Source: Nocardia otitidiscaviarum NBRC 14405 (GTDB lineage Bacteria > Actinomycetota > Actinomycetes > Mycobacteriales > Mycobacteriaceae). Taken from it: 48,431 bases of DNA. Shown piece after piece: positions 41,046 to 48,431 of the stretch. The stretch lies in the NCBI RefSeq assembly GCF_000308635.1, contig NZ_BAGD01000038.1, forward strand, positions 1 to 48,431. Direction: 5' to 3'. The notes beneath the pieces were generated by a model. That model was not told the DNA's origin. It was given only the letters and a program-made list of their open reading frames with translations, and did not search any database. Position numbers and translations under genes: made by a program. How positions within the stretch are numbered: the stretch's first letter is position 1; the number at the start of each line of letters is the position of its first letter.

Positions 41046-41982
41046 TCAGCGCGGGCCGACCGTGGACTTCCGCATGCCGGTGTCGAAGATGTCGTTGGCG
41101 ATCGCCAGCCCCAGGGGTAGGCCGCCTATGCCGAGGGGTCTCGGGGCGAAGTCGAATTCCCAGTGGACGCCCAACCAGATTCGGCTGCGGCCGTTCTCGA
41201 CGATCATCTGGTGGAGGCCGTCGGGGAAGGTGCGGACGTGGCGGGGGCGGACCGCGCCGGTGTTGTCCGTGGTCACGCCGTTCAGCTCGTCGGAGATGAA
41301 GGTGAGGCCCGCGGCGACGCCGGTCGGGCGGCAGACCGTCGATGAGGAATTGCGGGATGGTGCTCAGCAGTTCGGGCGCTACGCCGGTGGCCCGCACGAT
41401 TCGCTGCGATTCGAGATATACGTCGTCACCGCGGTGCGGTGGATCGATCTGGTGGCGGCGGGTCGCGGCGAACAGTTTCGAGCGCGCACCGTAGAACGGC
41501 CCGTGGAAACCCTGGTCCGGATTGAACGGGTCCGGGCGGTGCCGATAGCGCTCGGGTGCGGGCCGATAGCCCTCGTCACCGACCCCGGGATCGTCCGAGC
41601 GGTCGTCGAGAATTCGTTCGGCGATCAGGCGGCCGTACTTCAACCCCTCGTCGACGCCGGGACCGCTGAGCCCCGGGTACGCCAGCGCCTCGTCGAACGC
41701 TCGTGTCTGGCTCGGGTACAAGGATGTCAGCGTTCGATGCGCCGCTCCGGCCACCGCCGCGTCCGCGGCCGCGCCCGGTGGGGCCGGTGCCGAATCCGGC
41801 AGGTACGGGCAATATTTCGTGCCCGCACCCAGTGCGCCGATGTACCCGTCGTGCATGGCCAGATGCACCATCGCCAACGCGCGTGCGCTGAGCGGCGGCC
41901 CGGTCTGTTCCCCGGCCCCATTACTGTGACTTACTCGATTAGCTTCCAGCGCAATGGAATTCCAGTACAGGATTGAGTCCAT
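41046..41982 (-). pseudogene. Vanadium-haloperoxidase/PAP2-like gene, frameshifted
   Basis: Starts MDSILYWNSIALEANRVSHS at ATG 41982 after GGGAGG seven bases upstream. Frame 1 runs to IPQFLIDGL at about 41340; the protein then continues in another frame as GVAAGLTFISDELNGVTTDN and ends GLPLGLAIANDIFDTG with the phosphatase-like SRIWLGVHWEF, in which S-R-x-x-x-G-x-H is the vanadate/phosphate-binding motif. One base is gained or two lost at about 41325-41340. The family includes vanadium-dependent haloperoxidases and acid phosphatases. As for the sensor kinase, the remainder looks intact. Confidence 0.75.
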
Positions 41983-42074
41983 GACTCCGCCTCCCGTCGA
42001 GTTCCTTCCAGTGCAACACACGGGCTGATCGAACAACAGCCCGAAGAAGCCGGGGCAGGCCGCGTCCGGCCCTG

Positions 42075-42806
42075 TCAGCGCCCCGCGGAACCGCTCATCA
42101 ACGCCTTGAACGGCAGCGGCGGCAGGCGCAGGTTGGCGTCGGGGACGCCGGTGCCGTTGGGGTCGAGCAGGCCGTCGTCATCGGCGTACGCGCTCTCACC
42201 CGGTGCGGCCTGGAGGGTGGTGATGTATTTCCACAGACCGTCGGCCAGGGCCACGCCGCCCACCGCCAGGGTGCCGAGCAGGCCGCCGCCGGCGGCGAAG
42301 GCCATGATCGCCGCCGGTGTGGTCGCCAGGCAGCCCGGACCGACCACCAGGCATGAGCCGAGGCCGAGCGCGGCGCCCACCAGCGCGCCCAGCACGAACC
42401 CGCCGAGGGTGCCGACCAGTGCGCCCTTGGTCATGTTTCCGGCCCATTCACCCAGTGCCAGTTGGTTTTCCATGGGTGAGGCGATCGGGCGCGGTCCGCG
42501 GTCCGGGGTGAGCACCAGCGTGCGTCCCGCATCGTCGATGCGGTGCCGGATCGGGTGCACTGCACCGTCGAGTTCGAACGCCAGTGGCAGGCGCAGGACC
42601 TCGTGTCCCGTCGGGTCGTGGGCGAGCACCGTCCGCCCGTCCGCGGTGAGCGCGAACGTCGCGCCGTCCAGGGTGGTGGTGACGGAGCCGTCGGCGACGA
42701 CGGAGCTGTAGTGCGCCGTCGGTGGGTCGGCGGCGGCGGGTGTGGCCGCCGCGCCCACCGCCCCGGCGGTCACGATCGCGGCGAAAGCTGTTGTGCGAAT
42801 GCGCAT
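42075..42806 (-). CDS. Secreted Gly-rich protein, paralogue A
   Basis: 243 residues with a clear signal peptide (MRIRTTAFAAIVTAGAVGAA, cleavage after TPAAA). Mature part: a beta-rich domain of about 90 residues (SVTTTLDGATFALTADG), the conserved ASPMENQLALGEW, then a Gly/Ala-rich hydrophobic region with two Cys (GLGSCLVVGPGCL), ending near APGESAYADD. It is homologous to the next gene. Function unknown; it may be membrane- or wall-associated. A GGAGACCG precedes ATG 42806; ATG 42809 is equally possible. It is the last gene of the M20 operon. Confidence 0.82.
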   Translation of the reverse strand: MRIRTTAFAAIVTAGAVGAAATPAAADPPTAHYSSVVADGSVTTTLDGATFALTADGRTVLAHDPTGHEVLRLPLAFELDGAVHPIRHRIDDAGRTLVLTPDRGPRPIASPMENQLALGEWAGNMTKGALVGTLGGFVLGALVGAALGLGSCLVVGPGCLATTPAAIMAFAAGGGLLGTLAVGGVALADGLWKYITTLQAAPGESAYADDDGLLDPNGTGVPDANLRLPPLPFKALMSGSAGR

Positions 42807-42823
42807 CATCGGTCTCCGTCCAC

Positions 42824-43525
42824 TCAGTTCGCGGGTGCCTGGACGCCCGGCAGGTGCGGGGCGTACCTGCTCTCGCCCGGAGCCGCGTTGAGCGTGGTCC
42901 AGTAGTCGAAGGCCGCCGCCGCCGCGCTGGGACCGCCGCCGAGGATGAGACCGGCGATCCCGCCGGCCGCGGCGACCATGCTGACGATGGGCAGCACCGC
43001 CACCACACAGCCCAGGCTCAACACCAGGCAGGAGGCACCGGCCAGCGCGATGCCCACGCCGACGCCCGCGACCGCGCCGATCGCGGTGCCGATCAGGCTG
43101 CCGACCGAGGTGCCCAGGCTGACGGCGTTGATGAGATCGTTCATGGCGAGCTGGTTTTCCAGCGGTGAGGCCACCGGTCGCAGCGCCGTCCGGTCGAGGC
43201 CGTCGAGTTCCGGGGTCAGCCGCAGGGTGCGGCCGTCGGCGGTGATCTGCTGCCGCAGCGGCAGCCGTTGGCCGTCGAGGGTGAACGACAGCGGGACCAC
43301 CTGGAGCGGGCGTCCGGCGGTATCGCTGATCGTGACCGACCGGGTATCCGCGGCCAGGGCGAAGGACCCGTGGTCGAGGGTGGTGACCACGGTGTCGCCG
43401 ATCAGGTTGGCGCGGAAGGAAACCGGTTCGGCGGCGGGCTCCGGTGCCGCCGTGGCGGTCGCGGTGCCGGTGACGACGCTCGCGGCCAGGAGGGCCGTGG
43501 TCAGGGCTGCTCGACGAATACTCAT
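42824..43525 (-). CDS. Secreted Gly-rich protein, paralogue B
   Basis: 233 residues with a signal peptide (MSIRRAALTTALLAASVVTG, cleavage near TATAAPE), the same beta-rich N-domain (GDTVVTTLDHGSFALAAD), VASPLENQLAMNDL, two Cys in GASCLVLSLGCV and APGESRYAPHLPG near the end. It aligns with paralogue A along its full length. GAGGAA six bases before ATG supports the start. It lies 53 bp downstream of the M20 gene and 14 bp upstream of paralogue A. Unknown family; common in Nocardia-type secretomes by impression only. Confidence 0.82.
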   Translation of the reverse strand: MSIRRAALTTALLAASVVTGTATATAAPEPAAEPVSFRANLIGDTVVTTLDHGSFALAADTRSVTISDTAGRPLQVVPLSFTLDGQRLPLRQQITADGRTLRLTPELDGLDRTALRPVASPLENQLAMNDLINAVSLGTSVGSLIGTAIGAVAGVGVGIALAGASCLVLSLGCVVAVLPIVSMVAAAGGIAGLILGGGPSAAAAAFDYWTTLNAAPGESRYAPHLPGVQAPAN

Positions 43526-43578
43526 CTGTTGTTCCTCATCATGGGTGGTGCATGCCGTCCGGCAGGGACGGCCGGGGG

Positions 43579-44841
43579 TTACGCCTTGACGGCGAGTTCG
43601 GTGCGCGCGGCGGTGACCATCGCGGCGGTGGCCGCGGGCAGGGTCTGTTCCGGATCGGGCGCGAAGTGCGGCGAGTGATTGGCGGGGATGTTCGCGGGCA
43701 GGGTGTGGTCGGCGAGCATGACCGCCCGGTCCTCCTCGGAGAATCGGTCCAGGGGGTATCCGCCGATATGCCAGAACACCGAGGGGCATTCGGCTGCGGT
43801 ACCGAGTACGCCGAAGTCCTCGCTGCCGGTCTGCGGGTGCGGCAGCGTGAGCGCGGGGAGCCCGGCGGCGGTGAACGCGGCGAGCACGCGATCGGTGTCG
43901 GCGGGGGTGTTGACCGTGACCGGGAAGCGGTCGTAGCACTCGATCCGCGGCGCTTCCGGCGCACCGGCGGCCTCCACCTCGGCCCGGGCGAGCCGCTCGA
44001 TCCCGTCCAGCATCAGCTGCCGGGCGCTGTCGCTGAAAGTGCGTAGCGTCAACAGCATTTCGGCGGTCTCGGGAATGATGTTGGGCCGGGTTCCCGCGTG
44101 CAGCGCGCCCACCGTGAGCACCGGCGACGACGGCCGGGCCGTCTGTCGCGCGGTCAACGATTGCAGGCGCAGCACCAGCGACGCCGCCATGGACACCGGG
44201 TCCACGGCCAGGTGCGGTGTGGACCCGTGACCGCCCTTGCCGCTGAGCACGATGCGCACCGAATCCGAGGCGGCCATGATGGGGCCGCCCTTGCTGGCGA
44301 TGAGCCCCGCGGGCAGCGGACTCACGTGCTGGCCCAAGCAGATTCGCGGTCGCGGCACCCGCTCCAGCAGGCCGTCGTCGAGCATGGCGCGCGCCCCGCC
44401 GCCGGTCTCCTCGGCGGGCTGGAAGATGGCCACCACGGTGCCGGCGAAGGGTTCGGCGGCGAGCCGTGCGCAGGCGGCGAGCAGGGCGGTGACGTGCATG
44501 TCGTGCCCGCAGGCGTGCATCACACCGGGGTTCCGGGACATGTAGTCCAGTCCGGTGTCCTCCTGTACGGGTAGCGCGTCCATATCGGCGCGCAGCCAGA
44601 TCACCGGGCCGGGTCCGCCGTGCAGCACGCCGACCACGCCGGTGCCGCCGATGCCCTCGCTCACCTCCCAGCCGGGCAGGGCACGCAGCTCGTCGGCGAC
44701 CAGCCGGGCGGTGTCGAATTCCACCCCGGACAGTTCCGGATGTGCGTGCAGGTGCCGGTACACCTGCTGCCAGTGCGGATCGACCGTCCCGTCCGGCATG
44801 GGGAAACCGTTGTGCGGCAATTGGTCCGGGGTGATGGTCAT
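43579..44841 (-). CDS. M20 family amidohydrolase
   Basis: 420 residues of the IAA-amino acid/N-acyl-amino acid amidohydrolase group of M20 peptidases. Metal-binding motifs: HACGHDMH (about residues 110-117), AEETGGGARAMLDDG, and GSEDFG near 350; the dimerisation domain is in the middle. It probably removes an acyl or aminobenzoyl group from an amino acid in the cytosol. It overlaps the MFS gene by ATGA, so the pair likely imports and hydrolyses one class of N-acyl compound. Confidence 0.9.
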   Translation of the reverse strand: MTITPDQLPHNGFPMPDGTVDPHWQQVYRHLHAHPELSGVEFDTARLVADELRALPGWEVSEGIGGTGVVGVLHGGPGPVIWLRADMDALPVQEDTGLDYMSRNPGVMHACGHDMHVTALLAACARLAAEPFAGTVVAIFQPAEETGGGARAMLDDGLLERVPRPRICLGQHVSPLPAGLIASKGGPIMAASDSVRIVLSGKGGHGSTPHLAVDPVSMAASLVLRLQSLTARQTARPSSPVLTVGALHAGTRPNIIPETAEMLLTLRTFSDSARQLMLDGIERLARAEVEAAGAPEAPRIECYDRFPVTVNTPADTDRVLAAFTAAGLPALTLPHPQTGSEDFGVLGTAAECPSVFWHIGGYPLDRFSEEDRAVMLADHTLPANIPANHSPHFAPDPEQTLPAATAAMVTAARTELAVKA

Positions 44842-46076
44842 GCGAGGGTCTCCTTCGGCTCGGGAGCGGGTGGTTGCGGCAGCAGGGCGCGGAAGGCATC
44901 GGCGGTCTGCGGCACGACGGCCGCCGCCGCGATGGCCAGCACCGGTCCGAGGGTCAGCGTGGCGAAGGCCGCGGTGTACGAGACGTGGTCGGTGACCGCG
45001 CCGAACAGCAGGGGAGTGACGACTCCGGCGAGCTGGCCGCCGAAGATGATCACCGCCGTGGCCGAGCCCAGCAGTTCGGTGGGCAGTGCCCGCAGCGGGA
45101 CCGCGAAGGCGGGCATGTAGCACAGCGACGCCACCGTGCCCAGCACCGTCGCCGCGATCACGAAGACGAGTACCGATCCGGCGTACGGCAGGGCCACGGC
45201 CAGCGCGGCGGTGACGATCATGGCCGGTACCACTATGTGCCGGGGCCGCCCGTCGATGCGGTCCGACAGCCGCGCGCCCGCCACCGTTCCCACCGCCGCG
45301 AAAACCGTGGCGGGCAGTCCGATCAACGCGGCCGTGCTGGTCGAGACGCCGTACTCGTCGTGCAGATAGGTGGGCATCCACGCACTCAGCCCCCACACGA
45401 TCGCGTCGTAGCCGAAGAAGATCACCGCGAAGCCCAGCAGCGCCGGTGAGCGCATGACCAGCCGTCGCAACCGGTAGTCGCGCACGGGTCGGGCATCGGG
45501 TGCGGCCACCGCCTCCGGCAGCGGGTCGGGCATCCAGCGTCGCCACGCCAGCAGTACCGCGACGCCCAACAGCGAGATGAGGGCGAACATGATGCGCCAG
45601 CCCACGGTGGGCAGCAGGATCGCGGCCACCAGGGCGGCCAGCAGGGTGCCGACCGCGTTGGAGGCATTGGTCCAGCCGCTGGCGGTGGTGCGCTGCTCGG
45701 GCAGGCTGCGTTCCGACAGGGCCTTCAGCGCCGCCGGGGGAAAGACGCCCTGCACCAGCCCGAACAGGAAACGCATGGCGAGCAGTGTGGAGAACGACCA
45801 GGCCACCGCGGTCAGTCCGGTGAAGACCGACCAGGCGAGCAGGCCGATGGTGCCCATCGTGAGCGCGCCGTAACGGTCGGCCAGCAACCCGGCGGGAATC
45901 TGCATGCCCGCGTAGGCGAGGAAGAACACCGACACCACCATGCCCAGCTGGGTGTGGTCGAGGTTCAGGTCGTCGCCGATCGCGGGCAGCGCGAAGTTGA
46001 TGACGATGCGGTCGATGTAGTCGGCGATCCAAGCTGCCGACAACAGCAACACCGTGATTCGAGTGGTACGCAGCAA
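44838..46076 (-). CDS. MFS transporter
   Basis: About 412 residues, 12 TM segments, with MFS motif A (GLLADRYGALTMG) after TM2 and its repeat (GARLSDRIDGRPRHI) in the second half; D-Y-I-D-R-I-V-I-N near the start is typical of the anion/organic-acid symporter group. TTG 46076 is chosen because AGGAGG lies ten bases upstream; ATG 46124 would add 16 residues and overlap the divergent regulator start. It is the first gene of the operon with the M20 hydrolase. Confidence 0.87.
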   Translation of the reverse strand: MLRTTRITVLLLSAAWIADYIDRIVINFALPAIGDDLNLDHTQLGMVVSVFFLAYAGMQIPAGLLADRYGALTMGTIGLLAWSVFTGLTAVAWSFSTLLAMRFLFGLVQGVFPPAALKALSERSLPEQRTTASGWTNASNAVGTLLAALVAAILLPTVGWRIMFALISLLGVAVLLAWRRWMPDPLPEAVAAPDARPVRDYRLRRLVMRSPALLGFAVIFFGYDAIVWGLSAWMPTYLHDEYGVSTSTAALIGLPATVFAAVGTVAGARLSDRIDGRPRHIVVPAMIVTAALAVALPYAGSVLVFVIAATVLGTVASLCYMPAFAVPLRALPTELLGSATAVIIFGGQLAGVVTPLLFGAVTDHVSYTAAFATLTLGPVLAIAAAAVVPQTADAFRALLPQPPAPEPKETLA

Positions 46077-46115
46077 ACCCGTGGTTCCTCCTCTTGGCGT
46101 GGCGGTGCTGTCACA

Positions 46116-47189
46116 ATGGGTCATGTGTTCTACAGCACATCGGAAACGCCGGAATCCGACATCGGTAACACCCCCGCGCAGGGTTTCGACGCCGCAGTCG
46201 AGTTCGGCGAGCGCGACTTGGACCTGGTGAACGCGCTGCAGATCAGCCCGCGGGCACCCTGGTCCCTGATCGGCGCGTCCCTCGGCATCGACGCCACCAC
46301 GGCGGCCCGCCGCTGGCAGCACCTCACCGATGCCGGCCTGGCCTGGACGACCGCGTATGCGCCGGAGTTCGCCACGGTCGGCTACGTGCGCCTGCGATGT
46401 CGCCCCGATACGGTCGCCGAGGTCTCCGCCCGGTCCAGCACGTACGGCTGCGTGTTCGCGGTCGACCGGACCAGCGGGCGCTACGACCTGCAACTGTCGG
46501 TCGCGGCCGAATCACCCGCCGCCCTGGACGACTTCCGGGTCCGCTGGCTGGCCGAGCACCCCGGCATCGAGGAGGCCCGCCTGGCCGTTGCCGTGCACCA
46601 GTACTCCGACGGCAGCCACTGGCGTCCCCGCGCCCTGGACCCGACGCAGGAGGCGCTGCTGACCGAGGGCGACGAGCGCGCCCCGGGAGCGCCGCGCCGC
46701 CGCCGTGGCGATCGGGAACTGGTGCTCGCCCTAGGCGCCGACGCCCGCCGCAGCGCGGTCGAACTGGCCGCCGACACGGGTCTCAGCGACGCAACGGTGC
46801 GCCGCCGCATTTCGGAGATGAGCCGCTCCGGCCGCCTGATCTTCCGCTGCGATTTCGCCCAGCAGGCCGCGGGCTGGCGGGTGAACACCAATCTCCGCGC
46901 GCGCATCCCGGCCACCGACCTGGACGCCCTCGGTGCGGCGTTACCCGAGTGGCCGGAGATCCGGCTCTGCGTGGTGACCGCCGACGACGACAGCAATGTT
47001 CTGCTGATCGCCTGGCTACGCACCCCCCAGGAGCCGATCGCTTTGGAATCCCGCCTCCTGCACCACTTTCCGACCCTGCGCATCACCGAACGCTCCTACA
47101 CCCTCAGCGCCCTCAAACGCATGGGCCGGCTGCTCGACCCCCGCAGCGGCATCGCGGTGGGACATATCCCGCTCGACGTCTGGTCCTGA
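46116..47189 (+). CDS. Lrp/AsnC family regulator with two domains
   Basis: 357 residues made of two Lrp-like halves: the first with an HTH (RDLDLVNALQISPRAPWSLI, TTAARRWQHLTDAGL) and RAM-like domain, the second with another HTH (VELAADTGLSDATVRRRISEM) and RAM-like region. Such double Lrp proteins of actinobacteria regulate adjacent amino-acid genes. It diverges from the MFS-M20 operon. The ATG 46116 start lies close to the MFS start; a palindrome at 46123-46140 overlaps its first codons. The ligand is not known. Confidence 0.85.
   Translation: MGHVFYSTSETPESDIGNTPAQGFDAAVEFGERDLDLVNALQISPRAPWSLIGASLGIDATTAARRWQHLTDAGLAWTTAYAPEFATVGYVRLRCRPDTVAEVSARSSTYGCVFAVDRTSGRYDLQLSVAAESPAALDDFRVRWLAEHPGIEEARLAVAVHQYSDGSHWRPRALDPTQEALLTEGDERAPGAPRRRRGDRELVLALGADARRSAVELAADTGLSDATVRRRISEMSRSGRLIFRCDFAQQAAGWRVNTNLRARIPATDLDALGAALPEWPEIRLCVVTADDDSNVLLIAWLRTPQEPIALESRLLHHFPTLRITERSYTLSALKRMGRLLDPRSGIAVGHIPLDVWS
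46123..46140. promoter_or_regulatory. Short palindrome at the MFS/Lrp divergence
   Basis: ATGTG-TTCTACAG-CACAT, with an inner TGT-TCT-ACA, is an imperfectly spaced symmetric site typical in size for Lrp-type regulators. It lies in the start region of the regulator and 47 bp upstream of the MFS start. Confidence 0.35.
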
Positions 47190-47228
47190 ACGCGACTCGT
47201 CGAGCGGCGGCTCGTCTACCCCTCCGTG

Positions 47229-47789
47229 CTATTCGCAGCCCACCCCGTCGCGGTCGCGATCGAGCCCGTACTCGTCCGGCCCGATGACCCGCACGGGTCC
47301 CGGTGTGTACACCGGCCCGTTGCCGCTCCCACCGGCGCAGTCCACATCGCTGACGATCGGCAGGCAGGGGTCGTAGGAGGGGTGACAGCCGGAACCCGCT
47401 GCGGGCGGTGCGGTTTGAGGTTCCGGCGGAACGGCCTGCGGCACCGGTGCAGCTGGCGCGATCGGTGGCGTCTCGGCGGTGGTCGGTGGCCGGGTCGGGG
47501 TGGCGGGTGGTGCGGTCGCGGACGGCGGCGCGGCGACCACTGGCGGCGCTGCCACCGGTGAACGCTCCGAGTCCGGCCCGCTCGACGCGGTAGGAATCAC
47601 CTGCGAGTACTCCGTGTACCGAGGCGTCGTGGACTCGTACCGGTCGACGCCATCGAGCAGGACGGCAAGCGTCGCACCGAACACGACCACCCACACCGCC
47701 GCGGCGATACCGACCACGACGACGACCACAGTCGGCACCGCGCCGTGCCGTGCTGGTCGCGGCGGCGGATGTTCTCGGGGATATGACAT
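47229..47789 (-). CDS. Excalibur-domain membrane protein
   Basis: 186 residues. N-terminal cytosolic basic/Pro stretch, one TM at about 22-46 (VPTVVVVVVGIAAAVWVVVF), a Pro/Ala/Thr linker of about 80 residues, and a C-terminal Excalibur domain with the calcium-binding DRDRDGVGCE and Cys pairs (CHPSYDPC). The Excalibur domain, related to the calcium loop of staphylococcal nuclease-like proteins, is on the outside here. GGGGGG precedes ATG 47789. The gene is convergent with the Lrp gene, 39 bp apart. Confidence 0.85.
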   Translation of the reverse strand: MSYPREHPPPRPARHGAVPTVVVVVVGIAAAVWVVVFGATLAVLLDGVDRYESTTPRYTEYSQVIPTASSGPDSERSPVAAPPVVAAPPSATAPPATPTRPPTTAETPPIAPAAPVPQAVPPEPQTAPPAAGSGCHPSYDPCLPIVSDVDCAGGSGNGPVYTPGPVRVIGPDEYGLDRDRDGVGCE

Positions 47790-47842
47790 CGTGCCCCCCA
47801 CGAGCGAGGGAGAGCCGTGGTGGATTCCGGCCGTGTACCGAT

Positions 47843-48224
47843 CTATCGGCCTCCCACCTGCGGCGTTACTTGACGGCTGGGTTGCGTGGGTGCCCGGTGG
47901 GCGGCCTCGTCGGTGAGGTCGTCGTAGCCGACGGCGAGTTCGGCGAGCCGCTGCCAGGCGTCCCACTCCGGTATAGATCGCGATAAGCGAGTCCGATCCT
48001 CGCCACCAGGTGTCGGCCAGGCCGCGAATCTCGGTCACGGGTTCGAAGGTGCTCAACGGAGGTTCGTCGATCAACCCTTCGATGCTTGCGTGCAATGGCA
48101 CCCACCTATCGCCGTCTACGCCGAATTCTCCTGCGGGACCGAACGTGAATCTGTTCGGGTTGGCAGTTTGCGAAATTCGGGATCCTGCGGCACGTTTCGA
48201 CATCGTCGCCGACGTCGGAATCAT
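47843..48224 (-). pseudogene. Frameshifted gene, possibly SUKH/immunity-like
   Basis: The first frame, from about ATG 48224, gives GEFGVDGDRWVPLHASIEGL, STFEPVTEIRGLADTWWRGS and DSLIAIYT; the next frame continues PEWDAWQRLAELAVGYDDLT and DEAAHRAPTQP to a stop at 47843. A one-base shift lies at about 47975-47990. The first part recalls SMI1/KNR4 (SUKH) proteins, which are often toxin-immunity proteins, but this is a weak impression. The start may lie farther upstream. Confidence 0.45.
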
Positions 48225-48355
48225 CCCTCATGTGCCGGAATGGCAGCTGAGGATCGCCGAAATCCCTTGTGCTTGCCGCTTCGAAGATAGGAGTAAGCAT
48301 CTGAAGATTCTGATATCACATGACTATTACTGTTCTGCGGCAAGAGAATTCGCGG

Positions 48356-48361
48356 TAGAAT
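48356..48361 (+). promoter_or_regulatory. -10 element TAGAAT of the edge gene
   Basis: TAGAAT is followed after six bases by ATG 48368, a spacing typical of leaderless transcripts in Mycobacteriales. Confidence 0.4.
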
Positions 48362-48367
48362 GAATGC

Positions 48368-48431
48368 ATGATTCCGGAGGGGGAAAGTCAGGACGGTGAT
48401 ACCGCCGCCGATTTGCGCGCTGCGATGGGCA
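48368..48431 (+). CDS. Start of an unidentified gene, cut by the window edge
   Basis: Reads MIPEGESQDGDTAADLRAAMG and is open to the end of the window. Only 21 residues are visible, hydrophilic and acidic; no family can be assigned. There is no Shine-Dalgarno sequence, but a -10 lies just upstream. Confidence 0.4.
   Translation, partial: MIPEGESQDGDTAADLRAAMG

Noticed and set aside
1..48431. CRISPR arrays, insertion sequences, integrases, phage genes, att sites
   Set aside because: No regularly spaced repeats, transposase motifs or integrase motifs were seen; the lysozyme domain alone does not indicate a prophage, and tRNA-Met shows no downstream duplicate of its 3' end in the window.

Overview
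The window is GC-rich chromosomal DNA of an actinobacterium, most likely Nocardia or a close relative in the Mycobacteriales. The grounds are the codon bias, a 180-kDa NAD-dependent glutamate dehydrogenase, a WhiB regulator, an F420-type DUF385 protein, a conservon-type sensor, and secreted proteins of Nocardia style. The assignment is inference from gene content; no rRNA is present.

Layout. 0-5 kb: a helical unknown protein, a ROK-family protein, an amidinotransferase-like protein, an exported S1 protease-like protein and a phage-lysozyme-domain protein. 5-6.5 kb: a MerR regulator diverging from a whiB gene. 6.5-11.4 kb: gdh on the minus strand. 12-25 kb: a PAS/GAF-like protein, then a compact plus-strand operon resembling a type IV secretion or conjugation channel (TcpC/VirB8-like, a small two-TM protein, a VirB3/TcpE-like protein, VirB4 ATPase, VirB6-like protein, degenerate NlpC/P60), a second VirB6-like gene and an M23 peptidase. 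No relaxase or coupling ATPase lies in the window. 25-32.6 kb: gltS, a TetR/DUF385 divergent pair, a large LuxR-family regulator, an SDR and a carboxymuconolactone decarboxylase-like protein. 32.7 kb: initiator tRNA-Met with its terminator. 32.8-38 kb: a glycerol locus, with glpF-glpK and a tiny ORF on the minus strand diverging from an IclR regulator and a second glpK. 38-42 kb: a reduced conservon with a frameshifted sensor kinase, P450 and dehydrogenase fragments, and a frameshifted vanadium-haloperoxidase-like gene. 42-48.4 kb: an operon of MFS transporter, M20 amidohydrolase and two paralogous secreted proteins, a divergent Lrp-type regulator, an Excalibur-domain protein, a broken gene, and the start of another gene at the edge.

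Working together. gdh and gltS, 15 kb apart, each carry a nearly identical palindrome upstream (GTRCCGCT-N4-AGCGGTAC), which suggests joint control of glutamate uptake and breakdown. The glp intergenic region has mirrored operator pairs and a CRP-like site exactly between the two inferred promoters. The type IV-like operon is the best candidate for a less described system: it keeps the channel core, pairs it with cell-wall hydrolase-like proteins, and has two VirB6-like proteins. Several enzyme-like proteins lack a key catalytic residue by eye (amidinotransferase Cys, S1 protease Asp, NlpC Cys and His, SDR Tyr), and three genes are frameshifted. These are either real decay or sequence errors and are flagged separately.
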